Below, in pieces: positions 44,991-53,668 of a DNA stretch of 64,000 bases. The notes beneath the pieces are model-generated. The model did no database searches, was not told the origin of the DNA, and saw only the letters and a list, made by a program, of their open reading frames with translations. The position numbers were made by a program, and so were the translations under genes. The stretch comes from UBA1447 sp002329225 (lineage in GTDB: Bacteria > Bacillota > Clostridia > Oscillospirales > Acutalibacteraceae): contig JBMNVN010000005.1 in assembly GCA_050946835.1 (NCBI GenBank), forward strand, positions 1 through 64,000, written 5' to 3'. The stretch's first letter is position 1. Each line of letters begins with the position of its first letter.

Positions 44991-45353
44991 ATGAAAATAG
45001 CAATACCTGTAGAAAAACAGAACTTGGATGCACAAGTAGCCCAATCCTTCGGTCGGGCACCCCATTTTTTATTCTATAATACAAAGTCAAAAGAAAGTTA
45101 TTATCTGGACAATACCGCTGTTGCGGACAGCGGCGGTGCCGGAATCAGGGCTGCTCAAGTTGTGGCGGACCACGGAGCGGAAGCTCTTTTAACCCCCCGT
45201 TGCGGCAACAATGCACAAGAGGTATTAAGCGGGGCGGAAGTTTTAATCTATAAATCAATCCCCGGCACGGCTCTTGAAAACATTGAGGCGTTTATAGCCG
45301 AAAAACTGGTTCTGCTGGACGAATTCCATTCGGGGATGCACCGCCATGGCTAA
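44991..45353 (+). CDS. NifX/NifB-associated dinitrogenase iron-molybdenum cofactor family protein (MTH1175-like)
   Basis: An ATG after GGAGGT opens 120 codons with the MTH1175-like fold: KIAIPVEKQNLDAQVAQSFGRAPHFLFY, then GIRAAQVVADHGAEALLTPRCGNNAQEVL and a C-terminal HSGMHRHG. Family members bind iron-sulfur or mixed-metal clusters (as in NifX, NafY and the orange protein). No nitrogenase genes are in view, so a non-nitrogenase role is likely. The last 8 bases overlap the next gene. Confidence 0.88.
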   Translation: MKIAIPVEKQNLDAQVAQSFGRAPHFLFYNTKSKESYYLDNTAVADSGGAGIRAAQVVADHGAEALLTPRCGNNAQEVLSGAEVLIYKSIPGTALENIEAFIAEKLVLLDEFHSGMHRHG

Positions 45354-46215
45354 AAAAATTGCCGTCCTCAGCGGTAAGGGCGGTACAGGCAAAACTCTCC
45401 TAAGCGTGAACTTGGCTTCCGTTGCGGGGGATTGTCTGTATGTAGACTGCGATGTTGAAGAACCTAACGGACACTTGTTTTTAAAGCCCGAGCAAGTCCG
45501 TAAAGAAACGGTTTGTGTAAAAATCCCCGTTGTTGAAAAGGCGTTGTGTGACGGCTGCCGCAATTGCGTTAAATTTTGCAAGTTTAACGCAATTGCTTTT
45601 ATGAAAGATAAACCCTATGTTTTTGAAGAGGTTTGTCATTCCTGCGGCGGCTGCGTTTTGGTCTGCCCTCAAAAAGCGATTGCCGAAAAAGAGAAGCCGA
45701 TAGGAGAGATTCGGAGAGGAAATTCAAATCGGATTAAATCACATTCGGGTATAATGAATGTTGGGGAAGTTTCCGGCGTTCCGATTATAGAAAAACTTAT
45801 GGAGGCTGTCCGCAAAGAGAGCGGTACCGTAATCATTGACTGCCCGCCGGGGAGTGCCTGTATTGTTATGGAAAGTATAAAAGATGCCGATTACTGCCTG
45901 CTTGTTGCGGAACCTACGGTTTTCGGGGCGCACAACCTGAAGATGGTTTATGAGTTGGTTCGACTTTTTAATAAGCCCCACGGGGTTGTACTTAATAAGT
46001 GTCTCCCGGGAGAAAATCCGGCGGAAGACTTTTGTATAAAAAATAATGTGCCCATTCTCGGGCGAATTCCTTTTGACAAACAACTGGGCAAACTCAGTTC
46101 CGATGCTTTAATTGCGGCTGATGAAGACGAAAGGTTTAAAACCCTGTTCTCCGGCTTGCTTAATAAAATTATGGAGGAGGCGGACGATGAAACAGCTTCT
46201 GATTCTAAGCGGTAA
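45346..46215 (+). CDS. MinD/ParA-type ATPase with inserted 2x[4Fe-4S] ferredoxin domain
   Basis: The 289-residue protein has a deviant Walker A, KIAVLSGKGGTGKTLL (~3-18), then a ferredoxin-like insert (~60-110) with CDGCRNCVKFC and CHSCGGCVLVC. Switch motifs TVIIDCPPGSACIVME (~160) and LLVAEPTVFGAHNLK follow. Paired ATPases of this kind accompany NifX-like proteins in anaerobes, including the ORP (orange protein) group, and may load or carry clusters. The start lies within the end of the previous gene, and the end overlaps the next by 29 bases, showing tight coupling. Confidence 0.9.
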   Translation: MAKKIAVLSGKGGTGKTLLSVNLASVAGDCLYVDCDVEEPNGHLFLKPEQVRKETVCVKIPVVEKALCDGCRNCVKFCKFNAIAFMKDKPYVFEEVCHSCGGCVLVCPQKAIAEKEKPIGEIRRGNSNRIKSHSGIMNVGEVSGVPIIEKLMEAVRKESGTVIIDCPPGSACIVMESIKDADYCLLVAEPTVFGAHNLKMVYELVRLFNKPHGVVLNKCLPGENPAEDFCIKNNVPILGRIPFDKQLGKLSSDALIAADEDERFKTLFSGLLNKIMEEADDETASDSKR

Positions 46216-47074
46216 GGGCGGAACCGGAAAGACAACGGTGGCATCCGCCTTTATTAAGCTTTCATCTGCAAGGGCTTATGCCGACTGTGATGTGGATGCA
46301 CCTAATCTGCATCTGGTTATGAACTTTAAAAACGAGTCCGAAACGGAAGATTATTTTGGAATGCCGAAGGCCCAAATTGACAGGGTTAAGTGTATAGACT
46401 GCGGTGTATGTCTGGAAAACTGCCGTTTTGGCGCTATAAGCGATGAGGGCGGTCATCATGTGGAACTCTTTAGCTGTGAAGGCTGCGGGGTTTGCGAAGA
46501 ACTGTGCCCTGTCGGTGCAGCCGTTTTAATGCCGGATATTGCGGGAGAGCTTACCCTCTTTAATGAAGACGGCAATGTTTTTTCTACGGCACAACTTAAA
46601 ATGGGTAGGGGGACATCGGGTTTATTGGTGACTCAGGTGAAAAATCGGATGAAATCCGCAGCCGATACCTACACAGGCCTTGCCGTAATAGACGGCTCCC
46701 CCGGTATCGGTTGCCCCGTAATAGCCTCACTCAGCGGGGTGGATATGGTGCTGATTGTGGCCGAGCCTTCTCTTTCAGGTATAAGTGATATGGAGCGAAT
46801 AATAAAGACCGCATATAACTTCGGGGTTCCCATAGCTGTCTGCGTAAACAAACATGACACCAACCCGGATAACACCGGTAAGATTGAGGAATACTGCAGA
46901 GAAAACAATCTTTTGTTTGCAGGTAAAATTCCTTTTGACCCTAAAGCGGTAGAGGCGATAAACAGCGGTATGACCATAGCGGATATAGACTGCCCTTCAG
47001 GTGATGCTGTAAGAGAAGTTTACCAAATAACAGTAGAAGCGCTTTTGAGCGAAAACAAGGGGAGCGGAATATGA
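46187..47074 (+). CDS. Second MinD/ParA-type ATPase with inserted 2x[4Fe-4S] domain
   Basis: The ATG at 46187 follows GGAGGAGG; the longer in-frame start at 46112 lies deep within the upstream gene. The 295-residue paralog has QLLILSGKGGTGKTTVASAF, ADCDVDAPNLHLVM, two cluster sites (CIDCGVCLENC and CEGCGVCEELC) and VIDGSPGIGCPVIASLSG. The two ATPases probably form a heterodimer, as seen in related operons. It overlaps both neighbours, with a 4-base overlap to the hydrolase gene. Confidence 0.9.
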   Translation: MKQLLILSGKGGTGKTTVASAFIKLSSARAYADCDVDAPNLHLVMNFKNESETEDYFGMPKAQIDRVKCIDCGVCLENCRFGAISDEGGHHVELFSCEGCGVCEELCPVGAAVLMPDIAGELTLFNEDGNVFSTAQLKMGRGTSGLLVTQVKNRMKSAADTYTGLAVIDGSPGIGCPVIASLSGVDMVLIVAEPSLSGISDMERIIKTAYNFGVPIAVCVNKHDTNPDNTGKIEEYCRENNLLFAGKIPFDPKAVEAINSGMTIADIDCPSGDAVREVYQITVEALLSENKGSGI

Positions 47075-47901
47075 TTGTTAAAGTTCTTGCAGAGAACACA
47101 AGTGTTTCAACGGAATTTATCAGTGAACACGGGCTCAGCCTGTATATTGAAACGGAAAATAATAAAATCCTTTTTGACACGGGGTCAGGTTCCGCTTTTG
47201 CCGAAAATGCAAAAAGGCTGGGTGTTGACCTCTCCTTAGTTGATTTGGCGGTATTATCCCACGGTCACTATGACCATGCCGGCGGACTGAAAACTTTTTT
47301 CAACCTGAACAGCCGTGCCGAAGTATATGTTCACAAAGAGGCTTTCGCCCCGCACTATGCCAACCGCTCCGGAGGAGAAAAGGATTACATCGGCGCAGAT
47401 CAAAGCCTTTTGGAAAACGAGCGCTTCGTTTTTTGTGACGACTCAAAAGTAATTGACGATGAGCTGGAACTGTTTGCCGCGGTAAGGGGTAAAAGATTTG
47501 TTCCTTCAGGCAATAAAGACCTGTTAGTTAAAGAGGGAGACTCGTTCAGAGCTGATCCCTTTTTGCATGAACAGAATCTTATAGTCCGGCAGGGGAATAA
47601 AACCATGCTTGTTGCCGGTTGTGCCCATAGGGGAATAGTAAATATTGTTGACGGTTTTAAGGAGAAATTCGGCTTCTTCCCCGACTATGTTGTCGGAGGT
47701 TTTCACCTGTGTAACCGTACTTCCGGTCAAAGTGAAAGGCCGGACAACTTAAAACGGATAGGGCGTATTTTATTGGAGACCGGCGCCGAATACTTTACCG
47801 GCCATTGCACCGGTATTGATGCTTATAATATTCTCAAAAGTGTAATGGGAGTAAAAATCGAATATTTATCCACAGGGAGTGTAAAAGCTTTCAAAGATTG
47901 A
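47071..47901 (+). CDS. Metallo-beta-lactamase-fold hydrolase
   Basis: The 276-residue protein has the HxHxDH-type metal-binding motif SHGHYDHAGGL (~residue 65-75), GCAHRGIVNIVDGF (~185) and GGFHLC (~210), then TGHCTGIDAYNIL (~245). This matches the branch annotated as dihydropteroate-like/7,8-dihydropterin-6-yl-methyl-4-aminobenzene phosphate synthase hydrolases, with no confirmed substrate. It is the last gene of the operator-controlled operon, overlapping the second ATPase by 4 bases. The same combination of gene families recurs in strict anaerobes. Confidence 0.85.
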   Translation: MIVKVLAENTSVSTEFISEHGLSLYIETENNKILFDTGSGSAFAENAKRLGVDLSLVDLAVLSHGHYDHAGGLKTFFNLNSRAEVYVHKEAFAPHYANRSGGEKDYIGADQSLLENERFVFCDDSKVIDDELELFAAVRGKRFVPSGNKDLLVKEGDSFRADPFLHEQNLIVRQGNKTMLVAGCAHRGIVNIVDGFKEKFGFFPDYVVGGFHLCNRTSGQSERPDNLKRIGRILLETGAEYFTGHCTGIDAYNILKSVMGVKIEYLSTGSVKAFKD

Positions 47902-47921
47902 GTGCTTTTCAACTTTTATCA

Positions 47922-47950
47922 TTGACAAAATAATGCAAATGTTGTAAATT
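47922..47950 (+). promoter_or_regulatory. Promoter of the TrpXYZ-like operon
   Basis: TTGACA (47922-47927) and TAAATT (47945-47950), 17-bp spacer. A CTATTC/GAATAG hairpin lies in the leader between 47957 and 47982; no T-box or known riboswitch pattern was recognised. Confidence 0.7.
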
Positions 47951-48051
47951 ATTTTCACTATTCTCTTTTTCAGCGGGAATAGTGCATGTGCCGTTTTAAT
48001 ATGCATTATTTTGCGGTTTTCATGTATAAATAATATGCGCGGAGGATAATT

Positions 48052-49014
48052 ATGAAAAAGTTTGCGAAAGTATTGGCTGTTGTTATGGCTGCTGCTCTGG
48101 TTTTGTCCATGGCCGCGTGCAACAACAAGCCGGAGGAAAAAACCTATAATGTCGGTATTCTTCAGTTGGTTCAGCATGAAGCTTTGGATGCGGCGACAAA
48201 GGGATTCCGTGACGCCTTGACTCAAAAGCTCGGGGACAAGGTAAAGTTTGACGAACAAAACGCCCAGGGTGATGCCAATACCTGCACCACTATAGCTAAC
48301 GGCTTTGTATCGTCAAAGGTTGATCTGATTATGGCAAACGCCACCCCCGCTCTTGTGGCCTGCGCCACCGCCACTGCCGACATCCCGGTTTTGGGCACAT
48401 CCATAACCGAATACGGCGCCGCTTTGAATCTGGAAAACTTTGACGGCACCGTGGGTACAAACGTATCCGGCACTTCAGACCTTGCTCCTTTGGATAAGCA
48501 GGCTGAAATGATTAAAGAATTCTTCCCCGAAGCAAAGAAAGTAGGCCTTATCTATTGCACGGCGGAAGCCAATTCGATTTATCAGGTAAATACAATTAAA
48601 ACCCACCTTGAAGAACTCGGCTATGAAGCCAAGCTTTATCCTTTTTCCGACTCCAACGACTTGGCTGCGGTTACCACGAACGCCACAAAAGAAGTCGATG
48701 TAATTTACGTTCCCACCGACAACACCGTCGCATCCAACGCCGGTATTGTGGACAATATTTGCGCTCCGGCAAAGATTCCCGTGTTCGCCGGTGAAGAGGG
48801 CACTTGCAAAGGCTGCGGCTTGGCCACCCTTTCCATCGACTACTATGATTTGGGCTACGCAACGGGCATTATGGCCTATAAGGTTCTTACAGGTGAAAGC
48901 AAGATTTCCGAAATGCCCATTGAATACGCGCCGGACTTTACCAATAAATATGTTCCCGAAAGATTCAAGGCCTTCAATCTTGAAGCTCCGGAAGGCTATG
49001 TGGCTATCAGCTGA
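48052..49014 (+). CDS. ABC transporter substrate-binding lipoprotein, TrpX-like
   Basis: The ATG at 48052 follows GCGGAGG. The 320-residue protein is exported as a lipoprotein: signal segment KKFAKVLAVVMAAALV and lipobox LSMAAC (Cys ~23). The mature part matches the ABC substrate-binding family PF04392: VGILQLVQHEALDAATKGF, FVSSKVDLIMANATPAL, VLGTSITEYGAAL, KKVGLIYCTAEANSIYQ, VIYVPTDNTVASNAG, VFAGEEGTCKGCGLATL and IDYYDLGYATGIMAYK. Streptococcal TrpX imports tryptophan; other members carry different small ligands, so the substrate is only likely to be aromatic. The operon continues with the permease and ATPase. Confidence 0.86.
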   Translation: MKKFAKVLAVVMAAALVLSMAACNNKPEEKTYNVGILQLVQHEALDAATKGFRDALTQKLGDKVKFDEQNAQGDANTCTTIANGFVSSKVDLIMANATPALVACATATADIPVLGTSITEYGAALNLENFDGTVGTNVSGTSDLAPLDKQAEMIKEFFPEAKKVGLIYCTAEANSIYQVNTIKTHLEELGYEAKLYPFSDSNDLAAVTTNATKEVDVIYVPTDNTVASNAGIVDNICAPAKIPVFAGEEGTCKGCGLATLSIDYYDLGYATGIMAYKVLTGESKISEMPIEYAPDFTNKYVPERFKAFNLEAPEGYVAIS

Positions 49015-49050
49015 TTGGTTGAATCGGGCAATTTACACCTGAAAAACTTG

Positions 49051-49090
49051 AGGTCTGAATTGCTGCGGCTTAATGCGGCAATTCAGACCT
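49051..49090 (+). promoter_or_regulatory. Intercistronic hairpin after the substrate-binding gene
   Basis: A 13-bp stem (AGGTCTGAATTGC with GCAATTCAGACCT) has no T tract after it. Such elements often raise binding-protein levels over permease levels by protecting the mRNA or reducing read-through. Confidence 0.65.
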
Positions 49091-49162
49091 GTTGTAATAA
49101 GAGTGTTAAACGAGGTATGCGGAAAGACGGAGACATTGCCGCAATCATTTAGGAGAAAGACC

Positions 49163-50113
49163 ATGGATCTGAGTTTTTTAAATCTTCTTGGCCAACTTCC
49201 CGGCGCCGTATCTCAGGGTTTAATATGGGGTATAATGGCCGTCGGAGTTTATTTGACCTACAAGATTTTAGATATGGCGGACTTAACGGTGGACGGCTCA
49301 TTTTGCACGGGCGGCGCCGTATGCGTCATATTGATACTAAAGGGTCAAAATGTGCTGGTGGCCTTGCTTTTTGCTTTTTTGGCAGGGATGATTGCGGGCT
49401 TTGTAACCGGCGTTTTCCATATCTCTTTCGGAATCTCCCCCATCCTTGCCGGGATTTTAACACAAATAGGCCTTTGGTCCGTGAATCTGGCTATTATGGG
49501 CAGGGCAAATCAGGCTATAAACGTCAATAATTACCGCCTGCTTGTTTCTCTCAGATACCTTCAGGAGGCTATCAAAGGGGACAAGCCTTTTTATTGGTCG
49601 CCGATTATAGTGGTGGGGCTGATAAATATTGTAATAATCGCAGCCCTTTACTGGTTTTTCGGTACGGAAATGGGCTGTGGCATAAGAGCCACCGGCAACA
49701 ACCTTAATATGGCAAGGGCTCAGGGTATAAATACCGATTTTAACAAAATGTTGGGTCTTATGCTCTCCAACGGCCTTGTTGCTTTTTCCGGCGGAATATT
49801 GGCCCAGTATCAAAGTTTTGCGGATATCAATATGGGGCGGGGAGCCATTGTTATAGGTCTTGCCGCCGTTATAATAGGCGAGGTCATTTTCGGTAAGATT
49901 TTCAAGAACTTTGCTTTACGTCTTTTGGGCGTCGTATTAGGCGCAGTGGTGTATTATGTGGTTATCCAGACCGTTCTCTGGCTCAAACTTGACCCGAACT
50001 ATCTGAAACTCCTCACTGCCGTAGTGGTGGCGGTTTTCCTGGCCGTACCTCATTGGAAGGAAAAAATAGCCAATAAGAGGCAAATCCGGAAAGGAGATGC
50101 CCCAAATGCTTGA
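49163..50113 (+). CDS. ABC transporter permease, TrpY-like
   Basis: The ATG at 49163 follows AGGAGAAAG; the in-frame ORF start at 49073 lies inside the upstream hairpin. The 316-residue membrane protein has about eight or nine hydrophobic segments and belongs to the BPD-transp_2 (branched-chain permease-like) group. It has MADLTVDGSFCTGGAV near residue 40 and GIRATGNNLNMARAQGINT (~180) as the coupling-loop region facing the ATPase. It is encoded between the binding protein and the ATPase and overlaps the ATPase gene by 8 bases. Confidence 0.87.
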   Translation: MDLSFLNLLGQLPGAVSQGLIWGIMAVGVYLTYKILDMADLTVDGSFCTGGAVCVILILKGQNVLVALLFAFLAGMIAGFVTGVFHISFGISPILAGILTQIGLWSVNLAIMGRANQAINVNNYRLLVSLRYLQEAIKGDKPFYWSPIIVVGLINIVIIAALYWFFGTEMGCGIRATGNNLNMARAQGINTDFNKMLGLMLSNGLVAFSGGILAQYQSFADINMGRGAIVIGLAAVIIGEVIFGKIFKNFALRLLGVVLGAVVYYVVIQTVLWLKLDPNYLKLLTAVVVAVFLAVPHWKEKIANKRQIRKGDAPNA

Positions 50114-50900
50114 GATTGTAAACATAAAAAAGATTTTTAACCGTAACACGGTAAATGAAAATGTGGCGCTGAACGGCCTTTCCCTCACCATTTCCGAAGG
50201 GGAGTTTGTAACGGTTATCGGCGGCAACGGAGCGGGCAAATCCACGATGCTCAATGCCATTGCCGGTGTATACCCCACCGACGGAGGGAGAATTATAATC
50301 GACGGTTCCGATGTAACTCCCTTGCCCGAACACAAAAGGGCGGCTTTTATCGGGCGGGTATTTCAGGACCCCATGATGGGTACAGCGGCAAACATGGGGA
50401 TTGAAGAAAACCTGGCCCTCGCCCTGCGCAGAGGAAAAAAACGCGGGTTAAGTTGGGGTATAAGAGCAAGCGAACGCAAGGAATACTACCGTCTGTTGGA
50501 AGAGTTGGATTTAGGGCTGGAACACAGACTAACCGCAAAAGTCGGACTGCTTTCCGGCGGGCAAAGGCAAGCCCTTACCCTGCTTATGGCAACACTTAAA
50601 AGACCCAAGCTTTTGCTTTTGGACGAACATACAGCGGCTTTAGACCCCAAAACCGCCCCGAAGGTTCTGGACATAACCAAAACAATTGTTGAAAAGGACA
50701 ACCTGACAACCCTTATGATTACCCACAATATGAGGGATGCCATTGCTATGGGCGACCGCTTGGTTATGCTTTATGCCGGTCGGGTTGTTCTGGACATCAA
50801 GGGCGAAGAAAAAAAGAACCTGACGGTGGAAAAACTTCTCCATATGTTCAGTTCCGCAAGCGGTTCCGACGAGGCGGACGACAAACTGCTGTTGACTTAA
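50106..50900 (+). CDS. ABC transporter ATPase, TrpZ-like
   Basis: The ATG at 50106 is chosen because AAGGAG lies nine bases upstream, while the in-frame ATG at 50097 abuts that site. The 264-residue protein has Walker A GGNGAGKST (~40), the Q-loop at FQDPMMG (~85), the signature LLSGGQRQAL (~145), Walker B KLLLLDEHTAALDP (~165) and the switch histidine in MITHNM (~200). It powers uptake by the preceding permease and lipoprotein. Confidence 0.92.
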   Translation: MLEIVNIKKIFNRNTVNENVALNGLSLTISEGEFVTVIGGNGAGKSTMLNAIAGVYPTDGGRIIIDGSDVTPLPEHKRAAFIGRVFQDPMMGTAANMGIEENLALALRRGKKRGLSWGIRASERKEYYRLLEELDLGLEHRLTAKVGLLSGGQRQALTLLMATLKRPKLLLLDEHTAALDPKTAPKVLDITKTIVEKDNLTTLMITHNMRDAIAMGDRLVMLYAGRVVLDIKGEEKKNLTVEKLLHMFSSASGSDEADDKLLLT

Positions 50901-50915
50901 TTGCTTATGCAAGCG

Positions 50916-51007
50916 CAATCGGTCTGATTTCGCGTTTTCAATCGGTCTGATTTCCGGTTTTCAATCGGTCTGATTTCCGGTTTTCAATCGGTCTGATTTT
51001 GGTTTTC
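50916..51007 (+). repeat. Four tandem copies of a 23-bp repeat
   Basis: Units begin at 50916, 50939, 50962 and 50985 and share CAATCGGTCTGATTT. The second and third are identical; the first and fourth differ in the last third. A weak fifth copy may follow at 51008. The array starts 15 bases after the end of the ATPase gene. Between 51008 and 51139 I see nothing else. Confidence 0.9.
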
Positions 51008-51139
51008 TAACCAGTAAGATTTTATGTTAAAGGATAACAATTCAGACTTTTAAGCAAGCCCGCTAATTTCAATAAAACTCCGTTCCGGTCGACTTAAGGT
51101 ACGGATTACAAAAATTCAAAGAAGATTTGTTATGTCACA

Positions 51140-51167
51140 TTGAAAAAACATCGAAACATGCTATAAT
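51140..51167 (+). promoter_or_regulatory. Promoter-like element at the left side of the scar region
   Basis: TTGAAA (51140-51145) and TATAAT (51162-51167) with a 16-bp spacer. It would give a long transcript into 51180-51780, where no convincing gene is found. A GAGGGGTATATACCTCTC dyad lies about 45 bases downstream. Confidence 0.5.
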
Positions 51168-51535
51168 ATAGTCGTTTTATTGGATTTGTATCCAAACGAG
51201 ACCGTCTGGGAGGGGTATATACCTCTCTGTTTTGCTATCAATATGACAGGGTTCGGAAAAGACTCTCGACAGCGCTTAAGAGAATACTCTAAAAACACCC
51301 ACCACCATGAAGAGATATTCTTGGCAGACCGATGCCTCTGAGAAGTTTTTTATCTCTTATCTCATTCGGGTAAGCCACAGGAAGTTTTTATATTTCCACA
51401 GGAACATGACAAGATGGCAAATCCATCGTCTGCTTTTTCTGTCGGTGGAAATTCACCCGCAAGGTTCAGTCTGGCTCAAAAAGGTGCTTACAAAAAAAGA
51501 GATGAAAAATAATGAAACAAATATGCAGAAAGGGG

Positions 51536-51564
51536 TTGACAAGATGACGAATATGGCAGACAAT
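51536..51564 (+). promoter_or_regulatory. Possible promoter abutting the TCGT microsatellite
   Basis: TTGACA (51536-51541) and GACAAT (51559-51564), 17-bp spacer. The -10 hexamer ends on the first base of the repeat. The -10 matches the consensus in only four positions. Confidence 0.35.
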
Positions 51565-51643
51565 CGTTCGTTCGTTCGTTCGTTCGTTCGTTCGTTCGTT
51601 CGTTCGTTCGTTCGTTCGTTCGTTCGTTCGTTCGTTCGTTCGT
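51564..51643 (+). repeat. Perfect (TCGT)20 microsatellite
   Basis: Eighty bases of uninterrupted TCGT occur here. In one frame they read as repeats of SFVR inside a 112-codon ORF (51307-51645) that has no protein-like sequence before the repeat. Such long pure tetranucleotide tracts are rare in Clostridia and are prone to slippage. Confidence 0.95.
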
Positions 51644-51696
51644 AAATAGTCTGTCTTTTTATACCCTTTTTGTCAATACTTTTCTTATGCTTTTTA

Positions 51697-51738
51697 GCGT
51701 CGGACGCAGAGTGTTTTTCTGCCCTCCGGCGCTTTTCA
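51697..51738 (+). terminator. Possible terminator after the microsatellite
   Basis: Imperfect stem GCGTCGGACGCAG against CTGCCCTCCGGCGC, then TTTT. Confidence 0.45.
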
Positions 51739-51784
51739 TTTGCACAAAATCAGATCTTGATCTAAGGACTGGAGTTATTGTTTT

Positions 51785-52453
51785 ATGAACAATATATTCG
51801 ATGTTTATAGTGATTTCAAGATTGATGGCTTATCAGCACCTTTCATTGGAAAGGGGAATTTGTGGGTCAACAACACTTACGATAAGTCTGTTGGAAATCT
51901 AACAAAATTCATTATCACTGAGGCGATAATGAACACTGCCCCAGGTCAACTATCTATCGTTGGTTATGATAGCGATTTGACAGGTATTTTTGCGCCGTTT
52001 GCATCTCTTTCTGCTGGTGAAGGAAAGCAAATAGAGATAATCACAAACGAAAAAGCTTTTAAGGAATATTTAGAATATACATCGCAGCATATTCAAGCGG
52101 TACAGAATGTTGTACAGGGGCGAAATGACTCACTTATCGATTTCCGTAATGCAATTAAGAGACCTGTTGAAGGATATAGACTTGTTGTATTGTCTTTGGA
52201 TATGGGGCTATTGAGTAATGAATTAAGGGCTAAGATTGCGCTTTTAATGCGAAATGGGCCTGCATTTGGAGTTTCGTTTCTTATAATATCTACAACATTT
52301 ATGTCCATCCAAACCACAAGTGGAAAAGACATTGAATTGTCCGTTAATGCTATTGCTCCAAATATCACAGTGCTTGAGACGCATGGAAATACTGTTTGGT
52401 TAAATCTTCGTTTGCCTTTTCAAAACGCTTTTTTTCAAACTCCTCGGTTCTGA
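51785..52453 (+). pseudogene. Truncated FtsK/HerA-like ATPase-domain fragment of foreign character
   Basis: A 222-codon ORF whose first ~205 residues look like a natural protein: VGNLTKFIITEAIMNTAPGQLSIVGYDSD, EGKQIEIITNEKAFKEYLEYT, GYRLVVLSLDMGLLSNELRAKIALLMRNGPAFGVSFLIIS. The order of these segments resembles an FtsK/HerA-type domain, but the Walker A is missing or degenerate (NNTYDKSVGN), so this is a tentative family call. The last residues come from reading across a junction near 52400 into the antisense of an ABC exporter gene, so the original C-terminus is lost. Codon use is AT-richer than the flanks. The ribosome binding site is weak (CTGGAG). Confidence 0.5.
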
Positions 52454-53573
52454 AAGCACGGATGACCATCAACCCGGTCAGATTTTCACGGGAAATGAGG
52501 TTGAGCCTGTCCACAAGTTTTTGAAGTATTTTAAACTTCGGTATGGCAATGCTCATAAGAATAAAAATAAAGCCCACAAGCACAATACAGGCTACGGCAA
52601 TAACCCAACTTGTGGAAACGGATTTTTTAACCGCCATAACTATACCGCCGATGGCCATTAGGGGAGCATAGCATACCATTCTGATACCCATCATCAAAAG
52701 CATTTGAATTTGGGTTACGTCATTTGTGCAGCGTGTAATAAGGGAAGCGGTGGAAAATTTGTCAAACTCGTTGTTTGAAAAGTTTTCGATTTTTTCAAAA
52801 AGAGCCCGGCGCAGGTCGCGGGAAGTGCCGGCGGCAATTTTTGAAGATAAGAAGCTGATTGAGACCGTGGCAGCGCCGCCTAACAAAGCGATTGCCAGCA
52901 TTTTCAGTCCGACTTTAGTTATGTATGCGGCGGCCATAGCTCCGATGTTTGCTCCCAGTTCCGTGTAAAAAAGTTTGGCCATCATCGTTCCGCTTTGAGC
53001 CAAAAGGGTTTTGTCGCTTTGCTCGGCTTTACTTCGAGCTTCACCAAGCATTTGAGCGGGGATTTTTTCAAGTGCAGGCAGTTGGCGGTAAACATTGTTA
53101 AGGTTAAAATTGCCGAACCCGTCGGTTGTACTATCGGTTTTATCATTTTCAGTGGCAGAGCCTCGGGACAGATAAATCAGCGTTCGGGCGGAAAGTTCAA
53201 ATACTCGGTCAAGCGCTTGGGCATTGTCTTTGTCCGTTTTATTTTTTGTCCATAAGTTGCCCGAGGCGGCGGTGTAAATATCGGAATAGGTTTTATTCTT
53301 ATTGTTCTTTTCCGAAGTCTGAACAAGGGAGTAGGAAGCTTTGACAAGAGTTTTTTCACCCTCCGTCATTGCAAGGGTTGCCAAACGCATGGCGTTTTCG
53401 CTCATAGCCTCGGGGGCCGAGTGTGCAATTCCGCTTTTTTGAATACCGGTATCGACAATATCCGACATGAAGTTGGGCAAATTTATATCAGACAGGGCCT
53501 GAGCGAACAAAAGCAACACTGTCAGCACAAGCCCTGCGGAAAACGGTTTCAAATATTTAGCCAGTTTTATCAA
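52365..53573 (-). pseudogene. ABC exporter gene truncated after part of its membrane domain
   Basis: From a TTG start at 53573 the frame runs 402 codons. It gives an N-terminal membrane segment (LAKYLKPFSAGLVLTVLLLFAQALS), a long extracellular insert of about 150 residues, then an ABC exporter membrane domain (GTSRDLRRALFEKIENFSNNEFDKFSTASLITRCTNDVTQIQ). It ends at LISRENLTGLMVIRAFRTEEFEKKRFEKANEDLT. Normal proteins of this type continue with more membrane helices and a nucleotide-binding domain. Here the homology ends at about 52400 and unrelated residues (KQYFHASQAL) lead to a stop. It cannot work as an exporter. Confidence 0.85.
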
Positions 53574-53604
53574 AACCGAGGCCCCCTGTATATTTATGTA
53601 TTAG

Positions 53605-53645
53605 CCCCGGCATTGTAAAGAATATCGGAAATTACAATGCCGGGG
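53605..53645. terminator. Perfect 14-bp hairpin between the exporter remnant and the MraY-like gene
   Basis: CCCCGGCATTGTAA (53605-53618) pairs with TTACAATGCCGGGG (53632-53645). Neither flank has a strong T tract, so it may be a weak terminator or an mRNA end-stabiliser. Confidence 0.55.
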
Positions 53646-53668
53646 ATTATAGGAGCAAGACAAAAATT

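Noticed and set aside
47950..48051. T-box or other riboswitch before the TrpX-like gene
   Set aside because: The leader is only about 90 bases and lacks the T-box sequence and a terminator/antiterminator pair.
50916..51007. Possible CRISPR array
   Set aside because: The repeats are directly tandem with no spacers and no cas genes are near.
51307..51645. 112-codon plus-strand ORF ending in SFVR repeats
   Set aside because: The body has no recognisable protein character, the repeat codons come from the TCGT tract, and no good ribosome binding site precedes it.
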